DNA of 64,000 nt. Origin: CAJINA01 sp964636125 (GTDB lineage: Bacteria > Desulfobacterota > Desulfobacteria > Desulfobacterales > CAJINA01). Positions 1 through 8,109 of the stretch are shown piece after piece (position 1 is the stretch's first letter; each line of letters begins with the position of its first letter). Location: positions 1-64,000 of the forward strand of contig CAZWPX010000006.1 of NCBI GenBank assembly GCA_964636125.1, in the 5' to 3' direction. The translations under genes were made by a program, and so were the position numbers. The notes under the pieces are model-generated. The model worked only from the letters and a program-made list of their open reading frames with translations, was not told the origin of the DNA and made no database searches.

Positions 1-62
1 TGGTAATGGTAATCCGTGATTGATGAACAATCTTTCCCATGGTCATCCTCCTTAAAGTCAAA

Positions 63-123
63 AGGGGTTAGACCTACACATTAACAAAACCCGCTATTCT
101 GTCAATGTGTAGGTCTGACCCCT
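63..123. repeat. Long REP-like inverted repeat beside RAYT gene
   Basis: Two arms, 63-82 and 104-123, form a 20-bp stem with one mismatch around a 21-nt loop. The right arm reads AATGTGTAGGTCTGACCCC. Single related half-sites lie at about 4368-4388 and 4735-4753, both next to the partial RAYT copy. Palindromes beside a RAYT gene are the usual substrate of that transposase family, so this may be a REP-type target; that role is inferred from position and symmetry. Confidence 0.7.
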
Positions 124-148
124 CTGTTATTCTACCTTGAATGAAGGG

Positions 149-168
149 GGTCAAGTCTCCGTTCGACC
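149..168. repeat. Short REP palindrome, RAYT 3' side
   Basis: The 20-nt sequence GGTCAAGTCTCCGTTCGACC folds into a small hairpin and contains the stop codon of the RAYT gene. The same element in opposite orientation sits just upstream of the gene start (1161-1180), so the gene is bracketed by inverted copies. Other copies: 4704-4723, 9544-9563, 16985-17004 and 20690-20709, nearly all followed by TTTCT on the same side. Confidence 0.75.
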
Positions 169-1131
169 TTTCTTAATCAATCCCAATAGCCCGTTCAACC
201 TTTTTGCCAGTTTGACATCATTTACCTGCCGCGTCTTAATCCGGTCCACGGCACTGCTCACTGAACTGTAACTCGCCATACCGAAAGACTCCCCAATCTT
301 CATCAATGGTTCCCCGCAAACCGTCCTTAACAAATAGATCGCCATATCTCGCGGTTCGTTCACCACGCCCCGCCGAACTGCGATCAGATCTTTTTCGGCA
401 ACCTCATAGTAATCACAAACGACTTGAATAATGCCTTGCCTTGCGGGTGCTAAAAGCTTTGTCTGGGGAACATCTTTATTGATCTTTCCCTTGAAAAAGG
501 TGGCTTTCACCCATTCAATGAATTTTTTGCCGCCCAGCATGGACGGCAGGTTGGCTTTTTCAAAGAACGAAATCAACTGCTCCGCATCCTGTTTATCAAC
601 GAACTGCCTGTATTTCCTGATCTGCACGGCCCTGTATTTTGCAAACATTCCCAAGACAAACCCCTTATGCAGCCATTCCCATCTTTGGTCATCAGAAAGG
701 TAACCTTGGTGGCCGCTCCAGGCATACTGGTCTATCTTGCCCACCAGTCCGGCTCGCAAGGGATTACGGTGAATATATCTCACCAGTTCCAGCAAGTAGC
801 TGTCGACATCTACCAAGATAGCCTTGTACCGCCCCCGAAACAAAGTACCGTCGCATTTGTTACGCACATTGTAGCGCTGCGTGTAAACGCCATTGATATG
901 CCGCATGCACCTGTCCAGGTTCGCATCCGGTGTCTGTACCAACAGGTGATAGTGCGTCGGCATCAGGCAGTATGCGGAAACCTTCAGATTAAACATAGTC
1001 GCGGTTTCTTTCAGAAGATCCAGAAAGGTGCCCATATCCACCTTATCGGGAAATAATTCCTGCCCACGGCGGGCCCGGTTCATCACATGGTACCATGCAC
1101 CCGGGTATTGGATTCTTAGAGGACGTGACAT
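151..1131 (-). CDS. REP-associated tyrosine transposase (RAYT, IS200/Y1-like)
   Basis: Single-strand DNA transposase-like enzyme of the HUH/Y1 superfamily, 326 residues. The core has the metal-binding HxH in MPTHYHLLVQ (His60, His62) and the block RYIHRNPLRAG, whose Tyr119 is the likely nucleophile. The last ~70 residues (about 255-320) resemble the DNA-binding helix-turn-helix of DnaA, a known extension in long RAYTs. RAYTs act on REP palindromes in trans, and this gene is bracketed by inverted REP copies (149-168 and 1161-1180) and a longer inverted repeat at 63-123. A 157-bp stretch covering its 5' end and upstream DNA (1031-1187) is repeated without a mismatch at 4574-4730, pointing to recent rearrangement. 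The ORF looks intact. Confidence 0.9.
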   Translation of the reverse strand: MSRPLRIQYPGAWYHVMNRARRGQELFPDKVDMGTFLDLLKETATMFNLKVSAYCLMPTHYHLLVQTPDANLDRCMRHINGVYTQRYNVRNKCDGTLFRGRYKAILVDVDSYLLELVRYIHRNPLRAGLVGKIDQYAWSGHQGYLSDDQRWEWLHKGFVLGMFAKYRAVQIRKYRQFVDKQDAEQLISFFEKANLPSMLGGKKFIEWVKATFFKGKINKDVPQTKLLAPARQGIIQVVCDYYEVAEKDLIAVRRGVVNEPRDMAIYLLRTVCGEPLMKIGESFGMASYSSVSSAVDRIKTRQVNDVKLAKRLNGLLGLIKKGRTET

Positions 1132-1160
1132 GTGGGGAATTTAGCAAACTTCAAAAGTAA

Positions 1161-1180
1161 GGTCAAACGGAGACTTGACC
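1161..1180. repeat. Short REP palindrome, RAYT 5' side
   Basis: Inverted copy of the 149-168 element, reading GGTCAAACGGAGACTTGACC on the plus strand. It lies 30 bp upstream of the RAYT start and forms the artificial 3' end of the truncated ORF at 1163-1360. Confidence 0.75.
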
Positions 1181-1360
1181 CCCTCCTTTCGCGGGTTCTG
1201 AAATCAAAGAAAGGAGCCACTTATTTCCTTTTTTTTCAGCCCACGCCAGCCTAATTTCCCCCGGCCCATTAACATGTGGATGCTCACCAAATAGTGAAGC
1301 ATTAGTAGTAGTCGCATTCTCCAAACGGCGGTTTGTAACTACAAGCATTTTCATTGGCAT
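1163..1360 (-). pseudogene. 5' fragment of a gene cut by a REP element
   Basis: The start is convincing: AAAGGAGG lies 6 nt before the ATG at 1360. The first ~53 residues look like a real protein (MLVVTNR near the start, then a GPGEIRLA block); this resembles the N-terminus of some alpha/beta hydrolase-like proteins of unknown function, a weak match from memory. The final dozen residues are encoded by REP sequence, so the gene has lost its 3' part at the REP at 1161-1180. Probably not functional. Confidence 0.55.
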
Positions 1361-1454
1361 TTGAATCCTCCTTTAGATTTGCAGCCGATGACAAAGATTC
1401 AATCTTTGAAGCCACACACGTCGGAAAACTCTTCATAATTATCAGTATACCTTT

Positions 1455-1622
1455 TCAGAGCTTGGCCTGTTGGCATAAGTAGCTTATCCATGCCGAGTAG
1501 TTTGCTATAGTTTGATTCAAATAATTATCATTCACATACGGTCTTATATCTGCCGCACACCACTCACGCGGAATGAGGCCTTCAGACCTGAGCAACTTAA
1601 TGTCAGCTTTTTGAACAGCCAT
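1455..1622 (-). CDS. Small hypothetical protein (55 aa)
   Basis: A 55-codon ORF beginning MAVQKADIK and ending CQQAKL, on the same strand as and upstream of the truncated gene at 1360. Codon use looks protein-like (charged N-terminal helix, Trp and Tyr in the second half), but no good ribosome-binding site is visible and I recognise no family. It could be a real small gene or a remnant left when the locus was rearranged. Confidence 0.3.
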   Translation of the reverse strand: MAVQKADIKLLRSEGLIPREWCAADIRPYVNDNYLNQTIANYSAWISYLCQQAKL

Positions 1623-1663
1623 GGTGTTAATACTGATTCAGATCAGTGTTATAAAGAGACTGC

Positions 1664-2638
1664 TTACCGATGAAATGTTTTTTGCCGATGAAACATAAAA
1701 TTTTCCTGTCCAGGCCAATATACTTTCTGGCCGGGTTTAAAGATAGGGCGATCCATTAGTGTTTGGATATGGCCAGGAATATTTCTGTCAGATTGAACAC
1801 GTTTGGAAACTAAGACTTCGTAGTCATTTCCTACACTCATCAACCCTTCATCAAAGGACCAATGACAGATCCGGCAGAGGCAGAGGCCGTTGGTGGGTTG
1901 GTCGTCCTGAGATTCGGACCAGGGGATGATGTGGGCGGCTTCCACAACGGTGTGGCCCTCGGGGGTGAGCATGCGGATGCCGCAAAGAGCACAGCGGTGT
2001 TCGTAAAGGGAAACAATCGCTTTTCGGAAGCCGGCATCACGGACTTTTTTCTTTTTGGCTGGCTCGATGCCACCTCTAAACAAGCCAGGCTCTTCGGCAA
2101 CCCTCTGTTGAATCAGCGCCTGGCTGTAGATGTAGGAAGCAAAATTCACATAGCCTTGCTCGATCACCTTGGGTTGGATTTCAGGGGCAAAGTATGTGTT
2201 GGTCAGGACGGCCCTGAGTTTCTCACGGGAATCCTTGATTTGCATGAACTGGAAAAGCTCATCATCCAATCTTGCTCCGGAATATATTTCGCGGAGTTTT
2301 CCCATTGATGAAACATTGTATTCCACCTTCGGATCAAAACCTGGGTTGCAAATCCGCTCCCAGAAGCCATCGGATTTCAATCTTGGAAAAGGATGGGCCA
2401 TTGTGGACTGTTGGCCAATTGGCATAATGGCATTCCAATATCCATTCCAGGTATCAACAAGTTCAAATGATGGTTCGATGAAATTTTCTGTGATCACCCC
2501 CTGTGCGATAAGGTCCATTATGGAAAGAAGGAGGAATGGTTTGTGGGGGGCACGGTGACAGCTATCGGCAGACCAGCGATGTCTGCCGCGATCGGTGTTG
2601 AGCTTTGAGAACTTCGCTATGAATTCTTCAAGTGGCAT
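1664..2638 (-). CDS. HNH endonuclease, putative type IV restriction enzyme (copy 1)
   Basis: A 324-residue protein ending in an HNH_2-like nuclease domain: zinc-type Cys216-x2-Cys219, the AHIIPW block with His236, Asn250, and the CxxCHW block at 255-260. The N-terminal ~70 residues carry HRAPHKPFLLLSIMDLI followed by IEPSFELVDTWNGYW. This resembles the sulfur-binding (phosphorothioate-recognising) domain found in McrA-like type IV HNH enzymes, so cleavage of modified DNA is possible; that specificity is inferred from memory of the family. A close paralogue lies at 8110-9081. The two agree strongly at both ends and differ most in the middle (about residues 70-190). The 5' end of this gene is repeated just upstream (2755-2838). 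Confidence 0.75.
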   Translation of the reverse strand: MPLEEFIAKFSKLNTDRGRHRWSADSCHRAPHKPFLLLSIMDLIAQGVITENFIEPSFELVDTWNGYWNAIMPIGQQSTMAHPFPRLKSDGFWERICNPGFDPKVEYNVSSMGKLREIYSGARLDDELFQFMQIKDSREKLRAVLTNTYFAPEIQPKVIEQGYVNFASYIYSQALIQQRVAEEPGLFRGGIEPAKKKKVRDAGFRKAIVSLYEHRCALCGIRMLTPEGHTVVEAAHIIPWSESQDDQPTNGLCLCRICHWSFDEGLMSVGNDYEVLVSKRVQSDRNIPGHIQTLMDRPIFKPGQKVYWPGQENFMFHRQKTFHR

Positions 2639-2946
2639 TTCTTAAAACGCCCTTTTTACCCCCAAAAGTGGCCGTTTAAGGCCAAAAAAGGGCCAGTTTT
2701 TTGATACTATTTCTTAATTATCAGATACATAGCGTGGTCCGACCCCAAAAGCTATACAGGTATCCGCAGACCAGCGGTGTCTGCCGCGATCGGTGTTGAG
2801 TCTTGAGAACTTCGCTATGAATTCTTCAAGTGGCATTTCTTAAAACGCCTTTTTTACCCCCAAAAGTGGCCGTTTAAGGCCGGAAAAAGACCTGTTTTTT
2901 GATAATCTTTCAGAATTATCTATCGCTTAGCGTGGTCCGACCCCCA
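2562..2946. repeat. Tandem duplication of HNH 5' end plus ~107-bp repeat
   Basis: Two consecutive units, about 2562-2753 and 2755-2946, each hold the first ~75 bp of the HNH gene followed by a ~107-bp repeat. That repeat starts CTTAAAACGCC, passes through AAAAGTGGCCGTTTAAG (making a CTTAAA...TTTAAG inverted repeat) and ends AGCGTGGTCCGACCCC. A third copy of the 107-bp part, without HNH sequence, is at 4457-4566. The ending motif recurs alone near 4765. Only the unit joined to the full HNH gene is coding. Confidence 0.8.
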
Positions 2947-3328
2947 AAGCGCATTACATTTTCTACTTCGTTTGCGAATCAGGTTTAAAAAAAAGCCCCA
3001 TGTCTGACGTTGCCACAAGCAAGAAGACTGGTAGCAGCTATGCTTCCTTATCATTCAATTGAGCGCTCATATGCCTTGGAGCTAGTAAAATACCATACTG
3101 ATCGCAATTATATCGCTCAAAAGTCACATAGGAAAAGGGCCACCGCTGAGGCTGCTTTATTGAAAATTAAAGTGTCGCTGTAGTAGTATGTGGTATTTTC
3201 AATTTTATCCTGTCCATCTTGTCCATCCTTGTGAATATATAAGGTGTATAGTCAATGGTTTCAGGGTTAAGGTTTGCCGCTCGCCTCTGGTCGATAGTCG
3301 CTTGCCGGCAAAAAAGGCCAATTCAGTT
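2947..3328. other. Gene-poor stretch upstream of M28 peptidase
   Basis: About 380 bp between the HNH-associated repeat and the chosen start of the peptidase gene. The only ORF of note is a 47-codon plus-strand frame at about 3040-3183 with no recognisable family. No clear promoter or RNA gene was identified. Confidence 0.4.
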
Positions 3329-4327
3329 ATGTTTATTTTAAAACCTACCTGTGTCATTTTTGTAAGTTTGATAACGGTGGTTCTATCCTCATGGAACATG
3401 GCCGTTATGGCACAAGACAGGAGCAACGCTATGATCGACATCGAACATACCGCTGGTTTGATAAAAAATCATCTGACGGCACTCACCGTCACCATTGGCG
3501 AGCGCAGTGTGAGGACGCCTGAAAACCTTGAGAAGACGGTAGCTTACATTGAACGGTTCTATCAAGACCTCGGCATATCGGTGCACCGGGAACCATACAA
3601 ATATCGTGAAATCTACGTTAACAATGTCGTTGCTGAAGTAAATTCCATTAGCCGGGCCAAGCATCGGTTTGTGGTCGGCGCCCATTATGATTCCGTGATG
3701 TACACTGTCGGCGCCGATGACAATGCCAGTGCGGTGGCGTTGCAGTTGGAAACCGCGCGCGCGCTACATCAGCTGATCGATAGCCAAGAGCTCGATCTAT
3801 CCGTCAAGTTCATCTCCTTTGCCCTGGAGGAACCACCGGTCTACGGTACCCGTTACATGGGCAGCCGGGTGTATGCCAAAAAGGCGCGTAAGGAAAGGGA
3901 ACAGATTGACGGCATGATCTGTCTGGAGATGGTGGGGTATGCCTGCTACGAGAAGGGCTGCCAGGGATACCCGTTTCCGCTGATGTATTTCGGCTATCCC
4001 AAGGAAGGCAACTTCATTGGAATTGTCGGCAACTCCAATTCAAAACCGTTTACCAATGCCCTCGTGAACGCATTCTCAAAAAACCAGGAATTGCCTGTGG
4101 TGAAACTTAACGTTCCCCTGAATGGGAGAATTTTACCGCCGGTAAGACTGAGCGATCACGCATCGTTTTGGGACCAGGGATTCAATGCCGTGATGGTTAC
4201 CGATTCCGCTTTTTACCGCAATCCGTATTACCATACGGAATTGGATACCATGGAAAAACTGGATTATACCTTCATGGCGGAACTGGTGGAGAGTTTGCTG
4301 CTTTTTTTCAAATCTTTTCAGAAATAA
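3329..4327 (+). CDS. Secreted M28-family metallopeptidase (aminopeptidase-like)
   Basis: Zinc-dependent exopeptidase, 332 residues from the ATG at 3329. This start is preferred over upstream codons because it begins directly with a signal peptide (hydrophobic stretch to about residue 28, ending AVMAQ). M28 features follow in order: GAHYDS with ligand His119, GADDNAS with the bridging Asp near 130, ALEEPP with the catalytic Glu/ligand pair near 167-168, CLEMVGY (Glu200), and a C-terminal YYHTELDT supplying the last His. It should act in the periplasm or outside the cell on peptides. It stands alone, with repeats on both sides. Substrate unknown. Confidence 0.85.
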   Translation: MFILKPTCVIFVSLITVVLSSWNMAVMAQDRSNAMIDIEHTAGLIKNHLTALTVTIGERSVRTPENLEKTVAYIERFYQDLGISVHREPYKYREIYVNNVVAEVNSISRAKHRFVVGAHYDSVMYTVGADDNASAVALQLETARALHQLIDSQELDLSVKFISFALEEPPVYGTRYMGSRVYAKKARKEREQIDGMICLEMVGYACYEKGCQGYPFPLMYFGYPKEGNFIGIVGNSNSKPFTNALVNAFSKNQELPVVKLNVPLNGRILPPVRLSDHASFWDQGFNAVMVTDSAFYRNPYYHTELDTMEKLDYTFMAELVESLLLFFKSFQK

Positions 4328-4573
4328 ATAAACTGACTTTGGCGTTGTTGGAGAAAGCATATTGTCAAGAGTGTAGGTCTGATCCCTTTGTTTTTTTGAA
4401 AGATGATTGACGAGTGCCTTTCGCCGAGTTTTCTGCGCCTATCGCTAATCCTTCGTTTCTTAAACCGCCTTTTTCACCTCCAAAAGTGGCCGTTTAAGCC
4501 CTCAAAACAGGGGTATTTTAAGCGTAGATCCTTGATTGACGGGGTTGTAGCGCGGTCCGACCCCAAGACTGAT
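4328..4573. repeat. Repeat-filled spacer with third 107-bp repeat copy
   Basis: This spacer holds a half-site of the long REP (about 4368-4388) and, at 4457-4566, the third copy of the CTTAAA...GGTCCGACCCC repeat also found twice upstream of HNH copy 1. No gene is visible. Confidence 0.65.
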
Positions 4574-4730
4574 CCCATATCCACCTTATCGGGAAATAAT
4601 TCCTGCCCACGGCGGGCCCGGTTCATCACATGGTACCATGCACCCGGGTATTGGATTCTTAGAGGACGTGACATGTGGGGAATTTAGCAAACTTCAAAAG
4701 TAAGGTCAAACGGAGACTTGACCCCCTCCT
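4574..4730 (-). pseudogene. Truncated RAYT copy (5' end only)
   Basis: These 157 bp match 1031-1187 at every base I compared: the first ~33 codons of the RAYT, its upstream leader and the short REP (4704-4723). The reading frame then runs into unrelated repeat DNA. It is a fresh partial duplication whose break point is inside the gene. Downstream at 4735-4781 lie another long-REP half-site and the GTGGCCCGACCCC motif. Confidence 0.85.
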
Positions 4731-4788
4731 CTCAATGTATAGGTCTGACCCCTTTGTTGTCCTTAGCGTGGCCCGACCCCAATTCCTA

Positions 4789-6033
4789 TTATTTCGGGGC
4801 TGATTCTATGACTTTCAAAATTCTTGGTAGATCGGAGTTAATTAGTGCTTTGAAATGCTTTCCAATAATTTCGTCAAGATTGATTTGCTCAGATTTTAAG
4901 AAATTATTATATTCGGCACGACTCACAATAGTTTTTTGAAATGACGAGTGCCAATGCTTGCTTAAAGGCCTATCACCTCGTGCCACTTTATTAAAAACAG
5001 ACGTATTATTTCTAAACAATTCAAAAAGTTTTTCTCGACAAGAAGGATCTTCATAATCGCCTATTTTCATATCAAAAAATATGGAGTCTTTATTAATCCG
5101 GAATTCAAACAAAAATAGCCAGTTGTTTATTAGATCGTCATCCTCTCTTAAAAAGCCTTTGTTCTTTAACAACTCGATTTTATCGTAAAGAAAATTCGGC
5201 TGAAATCGAACATAGGTCTTCGTTGTATGAAATGGTCTGATAGTTTTTTCGTTTTCAATTAATCTTTTGAGGTTATGCGGAACAAGACCTGTCGAGGTAG
5301 GGCTAACATACTTGAAAACAAGGTCGAATGCCGATTTGTATTTTCGGTACAGATCTTTTGCAATTTTCTCGATTTCCTCATTTTCATTCATTATCGACCT
5401 CAGTGTTTGAATGTATTGTTCCAATACAAAACGCGTGTTTTTCCCTAGAATGATTGTTTGAGAATTTAGCGTTTGAGTGATTAATTTTACAATGTGATCG
5501 TAAGTTAATTGTATATAGTAATCCCTTTCTGGTTCCGAAATTTCTTGCTCAAACAATGATAGAAAGATGAATATTCTATAATCGTAATTAGAGTATTCTT
5601 CTGAAATCAGTTTTCGATATCGCTTGAGCTGCCCTTTCCCCTCACGAGCGAATATTTTATTTTCGATCACGACGCACAATTTATTTAATTCGGAAATAAT
5701 CAGAATATCAATGTTCTTATGCTCTCTTCTGATTTCGATGTCCGAAAATTTTAAGTTTACAAAATCAAATACCGAGAGAGTCGAATACGATTTCAGGTCC
5801 TGATATTCATTTTCCCTATAATAGAGTTTAATAAATTCGGTGATGAAGTAATCTCCAAGGCCATGAGATTCATTTGGGTCAAATAGCCAAGCCAGGAAAT
5901 TAGAATGTTGTAGCTCCCTGTGAGAAACATTGAGAATCGACATCAGGTTGATCTCTTCACTTACCAAATTTTGAATGTTCGTGAAGTCATCATCTAATAT
6001 TAACTTCTTCAGTTGTGTACCAACCTCAATCAC
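4789..6033 (-). CDS. PD-(D/E)XK nuclease family protein (PDDEXK_4-like)
   Basis: A 414-residue protein with a PD-(D/E)XK nuclease core: Glu104 and Asp109 in IRREHKNIDILI, then Glu124-x-Lys126 in VVIENKI, followed by a GQLKRY helix. An upstream LQHSNFLAWLFDP motif near residues 41-53 is typical of the PDDEXK_4 group. These proteins are common in phage-defence islands and mobile DNA, often unassigned. Base composition is clearly more AT-rich than the core genes of this window, which suggests transfer. It lies 74 bp after the Mrr gene on the same strand and may be its last operon member. The target is unknown. Confidence 0.75.
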   Translation of the reverse strand: MIEVGTQLKKLILDDDFTNIQNLVSEEINLMSILNVSHRELQHSNFLAWLFDPNESHGLGDYFITEFIKLYYRENEYQDLKSYSTLSVFDFVNLKFSDIEIRREHKNIDILIISELNKLCVVIENKIFAREGKGQLKRYRKLISEEYSNYDYRIFIFLSLFEQEISEPERDYYIQLTYDHIVKLITQTLNSQTIILGKNTRFVLEQYIQTLRSIMNENEEIEKIAKDLYRKYKSAFDLVFKYVSPTSTGLVPHNLKRLIENEKTIRPFHTTKTYVRFQPNFLYDKIELLKNKGFLREDDDLINNWLFLFEFRINKDSIFFDMKIGDYEDPSCREKLFELFRNNTSVFNKVARGDRPLSKHWHSSFQKTIVSRAEYNNFLKSEQINLDEIIGKHFKALINSDLPRILKVIESAPK

Positions 6034-6107
6034 TCAATTTACCTCTCTTTGATTATATTTGGAGGCAATTAACAAAACTCAAGCTCCTTAGGGTTTCATT
6101 ACTAAAA

Positions 6108-7022
6108 TCAGGCTTCAATAAAATAGTCAGAATCAACATTTTTAATCTCATACGATGCAGAAGCATTCACACCGACATTGTTTTCAATCATTAACTCTGC
6201 CAGTTGATCTCCATCTATCAAAATGATCTTGGAATCCAGATTCTTTACATAGCCCTTAGCACCGCTTGAATAGGAAGACGTCGTAATAAAAATACCTTTT
6301 TTTGCTTGCTGTCCCAGTAGGGCACCGGCAAATTTCTGAATCTCTGGCCTCCCAACAGTTGCCTGCCATCTCTTGGCCTGGATGTAAATTATATCCAAGC
6401 CCAATTTGTCTTCTTTAATAATTCCGTCTATACCTTCATCCCCGGATTTTCCGATAGCCTGGCCGGCCTCTTTGCGGGACCCGCCATACCCCATTTTGAC
6501 CAGGACATCGATTACTAGTCGTTCAAAAAACTCTGGTGAACATTTTTCTATGATATCTTGAAGCTCCGACGCCAAAGTATCTTGAAGTTCTTGATATGCG
6601 GCCTCTAACACTTCCTCTGGATTCTTTTCACCATCTGATCCGGAGCCATCGCCTCCTGGCTTCCGTTCTTTTTTCTTTACAGTTTGGAATTCGACAAATT
6701 CCGGAAATCTTTTAAGGTATTTAACGTTTATCTTTTCAGGGTTCTCAGCTAATACCTTTTGACCTCTTGCAGTAATATTAAAAACTCCGCGCTTCTTATA
6801 CTCGATCAAGCCTGCTTTTTTCAAATATGTCCTTGCCCAACCAACACGATTATCAAACACGGACTGTTTTCCGCTTGGCAGCAACTCTTTGCGTTCTTCA
6901 TCTGTCAATCCAAACTGCTCTGATAATGAATTAATAGCATCGCGCAATGAGTGCTCTTTGGCATCATTAGCGAAAAGTAAAATCGGAAGCATGATTGACT
7001 GATAATCTGGGATTGGCATCAT
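6108..7022 (-). CDS. mrr: Mrr-type restriction endonuclease
   Basis: Type IV-like restriction protein of 304 residues. The N-terminal ~100 residues match the Mrr winged-helix domain (PDYQSIMLPIL, then a GLIEYKKRGVFNIT wing). A charged linker (110-145) leads to the Mrr catalytic domain: CSPEFFERLVIDVLVKMGY, SGDEGIDGII with Asp199, and YIQAKRW with Gln215-x-Lys217, then an EIQKFAGAL helix. All expected catalytic positions are present, so it should be active on modified or foreign DNA. It follows the 74-residue ORF (29 bp apart) and the DUF429 gene, suggesting one transcript. The start is supported by GGAGGGTA just upstream. Confidence 0.85.
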   Translation of the reverse strand: MMPIPDYQSIMLPILLFANDAKEHSLRDAINSLSEQFGLTDEERKELLPSGKQSVFDNRVGWARTYLKKAGLIEYKKRGVFNITARGQKVLAENPEKINVKYLKRFPEFVEFQTVKKKERKPGGDGSGSDGEKNPEEVLEAAYQELQDTLASELQDIIEKCSPEFFERLVIDVLVKMGYGGSRKEAGQAIGKSGDEGIDGIIKEDKLGLDIIYIQAKRWQATVGRPEIQKFAGALLGQQAKKGIFITTSSYSSGAKGYVKNLDSKIILIDGDQLAELMIENNVGVNASASYEIKNVDSDYFIEA

Positions 7023-7050
7023 TACCCTCCGTGGAATAACATTATTACAA

Positions 7051-7275
7051 TCAAAGTTCAGAATCTATGATGGACTTTAACTGCACTAGGGCCTCTGGGG
7101 TGAATCGGAGGCTTTGACTTTTCTTACCGGGAAATTGTCTTGTGACTGAACCATAGGTATCGATCTGAAGAAACTTTTCACCCTCTGATTCGACAACCGA
7201 ATACGTGCCCTTCACTTCAGTGTGCTTCGAGTTTCTTTCAAGATTAATTTTCTCGAGCTTGTTGATAATAGCCAT
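7051..7275 (-). CDS. Small defence-island protein (74 aa), unknown
   Basis: The start at 7275 is chosen because AAGGAGG sits 5 nt before this ATG; the longer frame would overlap the gene upstream. The 74-residue product is rich in charged residues, with alternating beta-like stretches (VKGTYSVVES, EKFLQIDTYGS) and a C-terminal helix (PEALVQLKSIID). Similar small ORFs sit beside restriction genes in other genomes and are sometimes mislabelled methionyl-tRNA formyltransferase; I know no function. Tight packing with DUF429 (17 bp) and Mrr (29 bp) suggests co-expression, perhaps as a regulator or accessory subunit. Confidence 0.65.
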   Translation of the reverse strand: MAIINKLEKINLERNSKHTEVKGTYSVVESEGEKFLQIDTYGSVTRQFPGKKSQSLRFTPEALVQLKSIIDSEL

Positions 7276-7292
7276 TAATCCTCCTTGTACGT

Positions 7293-8063
7293 TTAGCTCA
7301 CACCCAATATCCAACCCTCTAATTGGGCCGTCACCTTTTCATTGTATGTTAACGGTGGATTAAAATACTTGTTAAGAGAACCGCGGCCATCCATATCTTG
7401 CAACCACCTGGCGACACAATATGCATCATGATCATCAGCCGATTTATGCAACCTGGAATATCTGCGCTTAAATAGAGACGGATACACCTCCGCCACGACG
7501 GTCCTGCCTTCAGGAATATCAAAGCCATCAAATGGCCAAAAGTGCGGCCGAGCGCGATTGCTCGTTTTTCTTCTCAATAACCTCAGCCACGGTATACCCG
7601 TATGGGTTGATTTTCCGACGGAGCCCTGGCCATCTAACTTAAAAACACTTTGTGCGGCTGGAGTCCACTTTTCCGTCAACCTCAATAAGTTATCACTATA
7701 GCGTCTCGGGTTATTAGCACGCACATCATCAACTTTGATTGTATCTTTATCTGTTTTCCAATATTTTTGAAAATCCTCAAGGAACTGATCCCAGTTGGTC
7801 AGCTGGAATTTTTGCATATATTCCATCGGAAATGAAAAGGCATGGTCTATACCGATAATACACGGTTTTTCCGTCTCGATTTGCTCTAAGCACCAATAGG
7901 CCACTTCCTTTCGACACCAATTGCGGTATCTCGTATTAGGCGACTCGACTCTGATAGGGGAATCATTTAATTGGGCTTTGAATACGCTAAGACCTGGCAG
8001 TCGGTTTAAAGGGGTCTTGGCACCAGAATAGTCAATTCCAATGTAGCTTTTGAACATTGTCAT
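7293..8063 (-). CDS. DUF429 family predicted RNase H-like nuclease
   Basis: A 256-residue protein with an RNase H-like layout. A first-strand acidic motif IGIDYSGA begins at about residue 8, followed by CIIGIDHAFSFP near 88, a VAEVYPSLFKRR block near 190 and a C-terminal DDHDAYCVARWLQ acidic helix. These match DUF429, a group predicted but not proven to be nucleases. It is first in a likely three-gene run (DUF429, 74-aa protein, Mrr), so a role with Mrr in defence is the natural guess. An alternative is a stand-alone nucleic-acid processing enzyme. Confidence 0.65.
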   Translation of the reverse strand: MTMFKSYIGIDYSGAKTPLNRLPGLSVFKAQLNDSPIRVESPNTRYRNWCRKEVAYWCLEQIETEKPCIIGIDHAFSFPMEYMQKFQLTNWDQFLEDFQKYWKTDKDTIKVDDVRANNPRRYSDNLLRLTEKWTPAAQSVFKLDGQGSVGKSTHTGIPWLRLLRRKTSNRARPHFWPFDGFDIPEGRTVVAEVYPSLFKRRYSRLHKSADDHDAYCVARWLQDMDGRGSLNKYFNPPLTYNEKVTAQLEGWILGVS

Positions 8064-8109
8064 GACGATACCCCCTGAAATGGGTTAAAAACGAGCAGTG
8101 TTTACTAAA

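Noticed and set aside
3040..3183. 47-codon ORF starting MLPYHSIERS between repeats
   Set aside because: Protein-like composition but no ribosome-binding site, no recognisable family and no support from neighbours; too weak to list as a gene.
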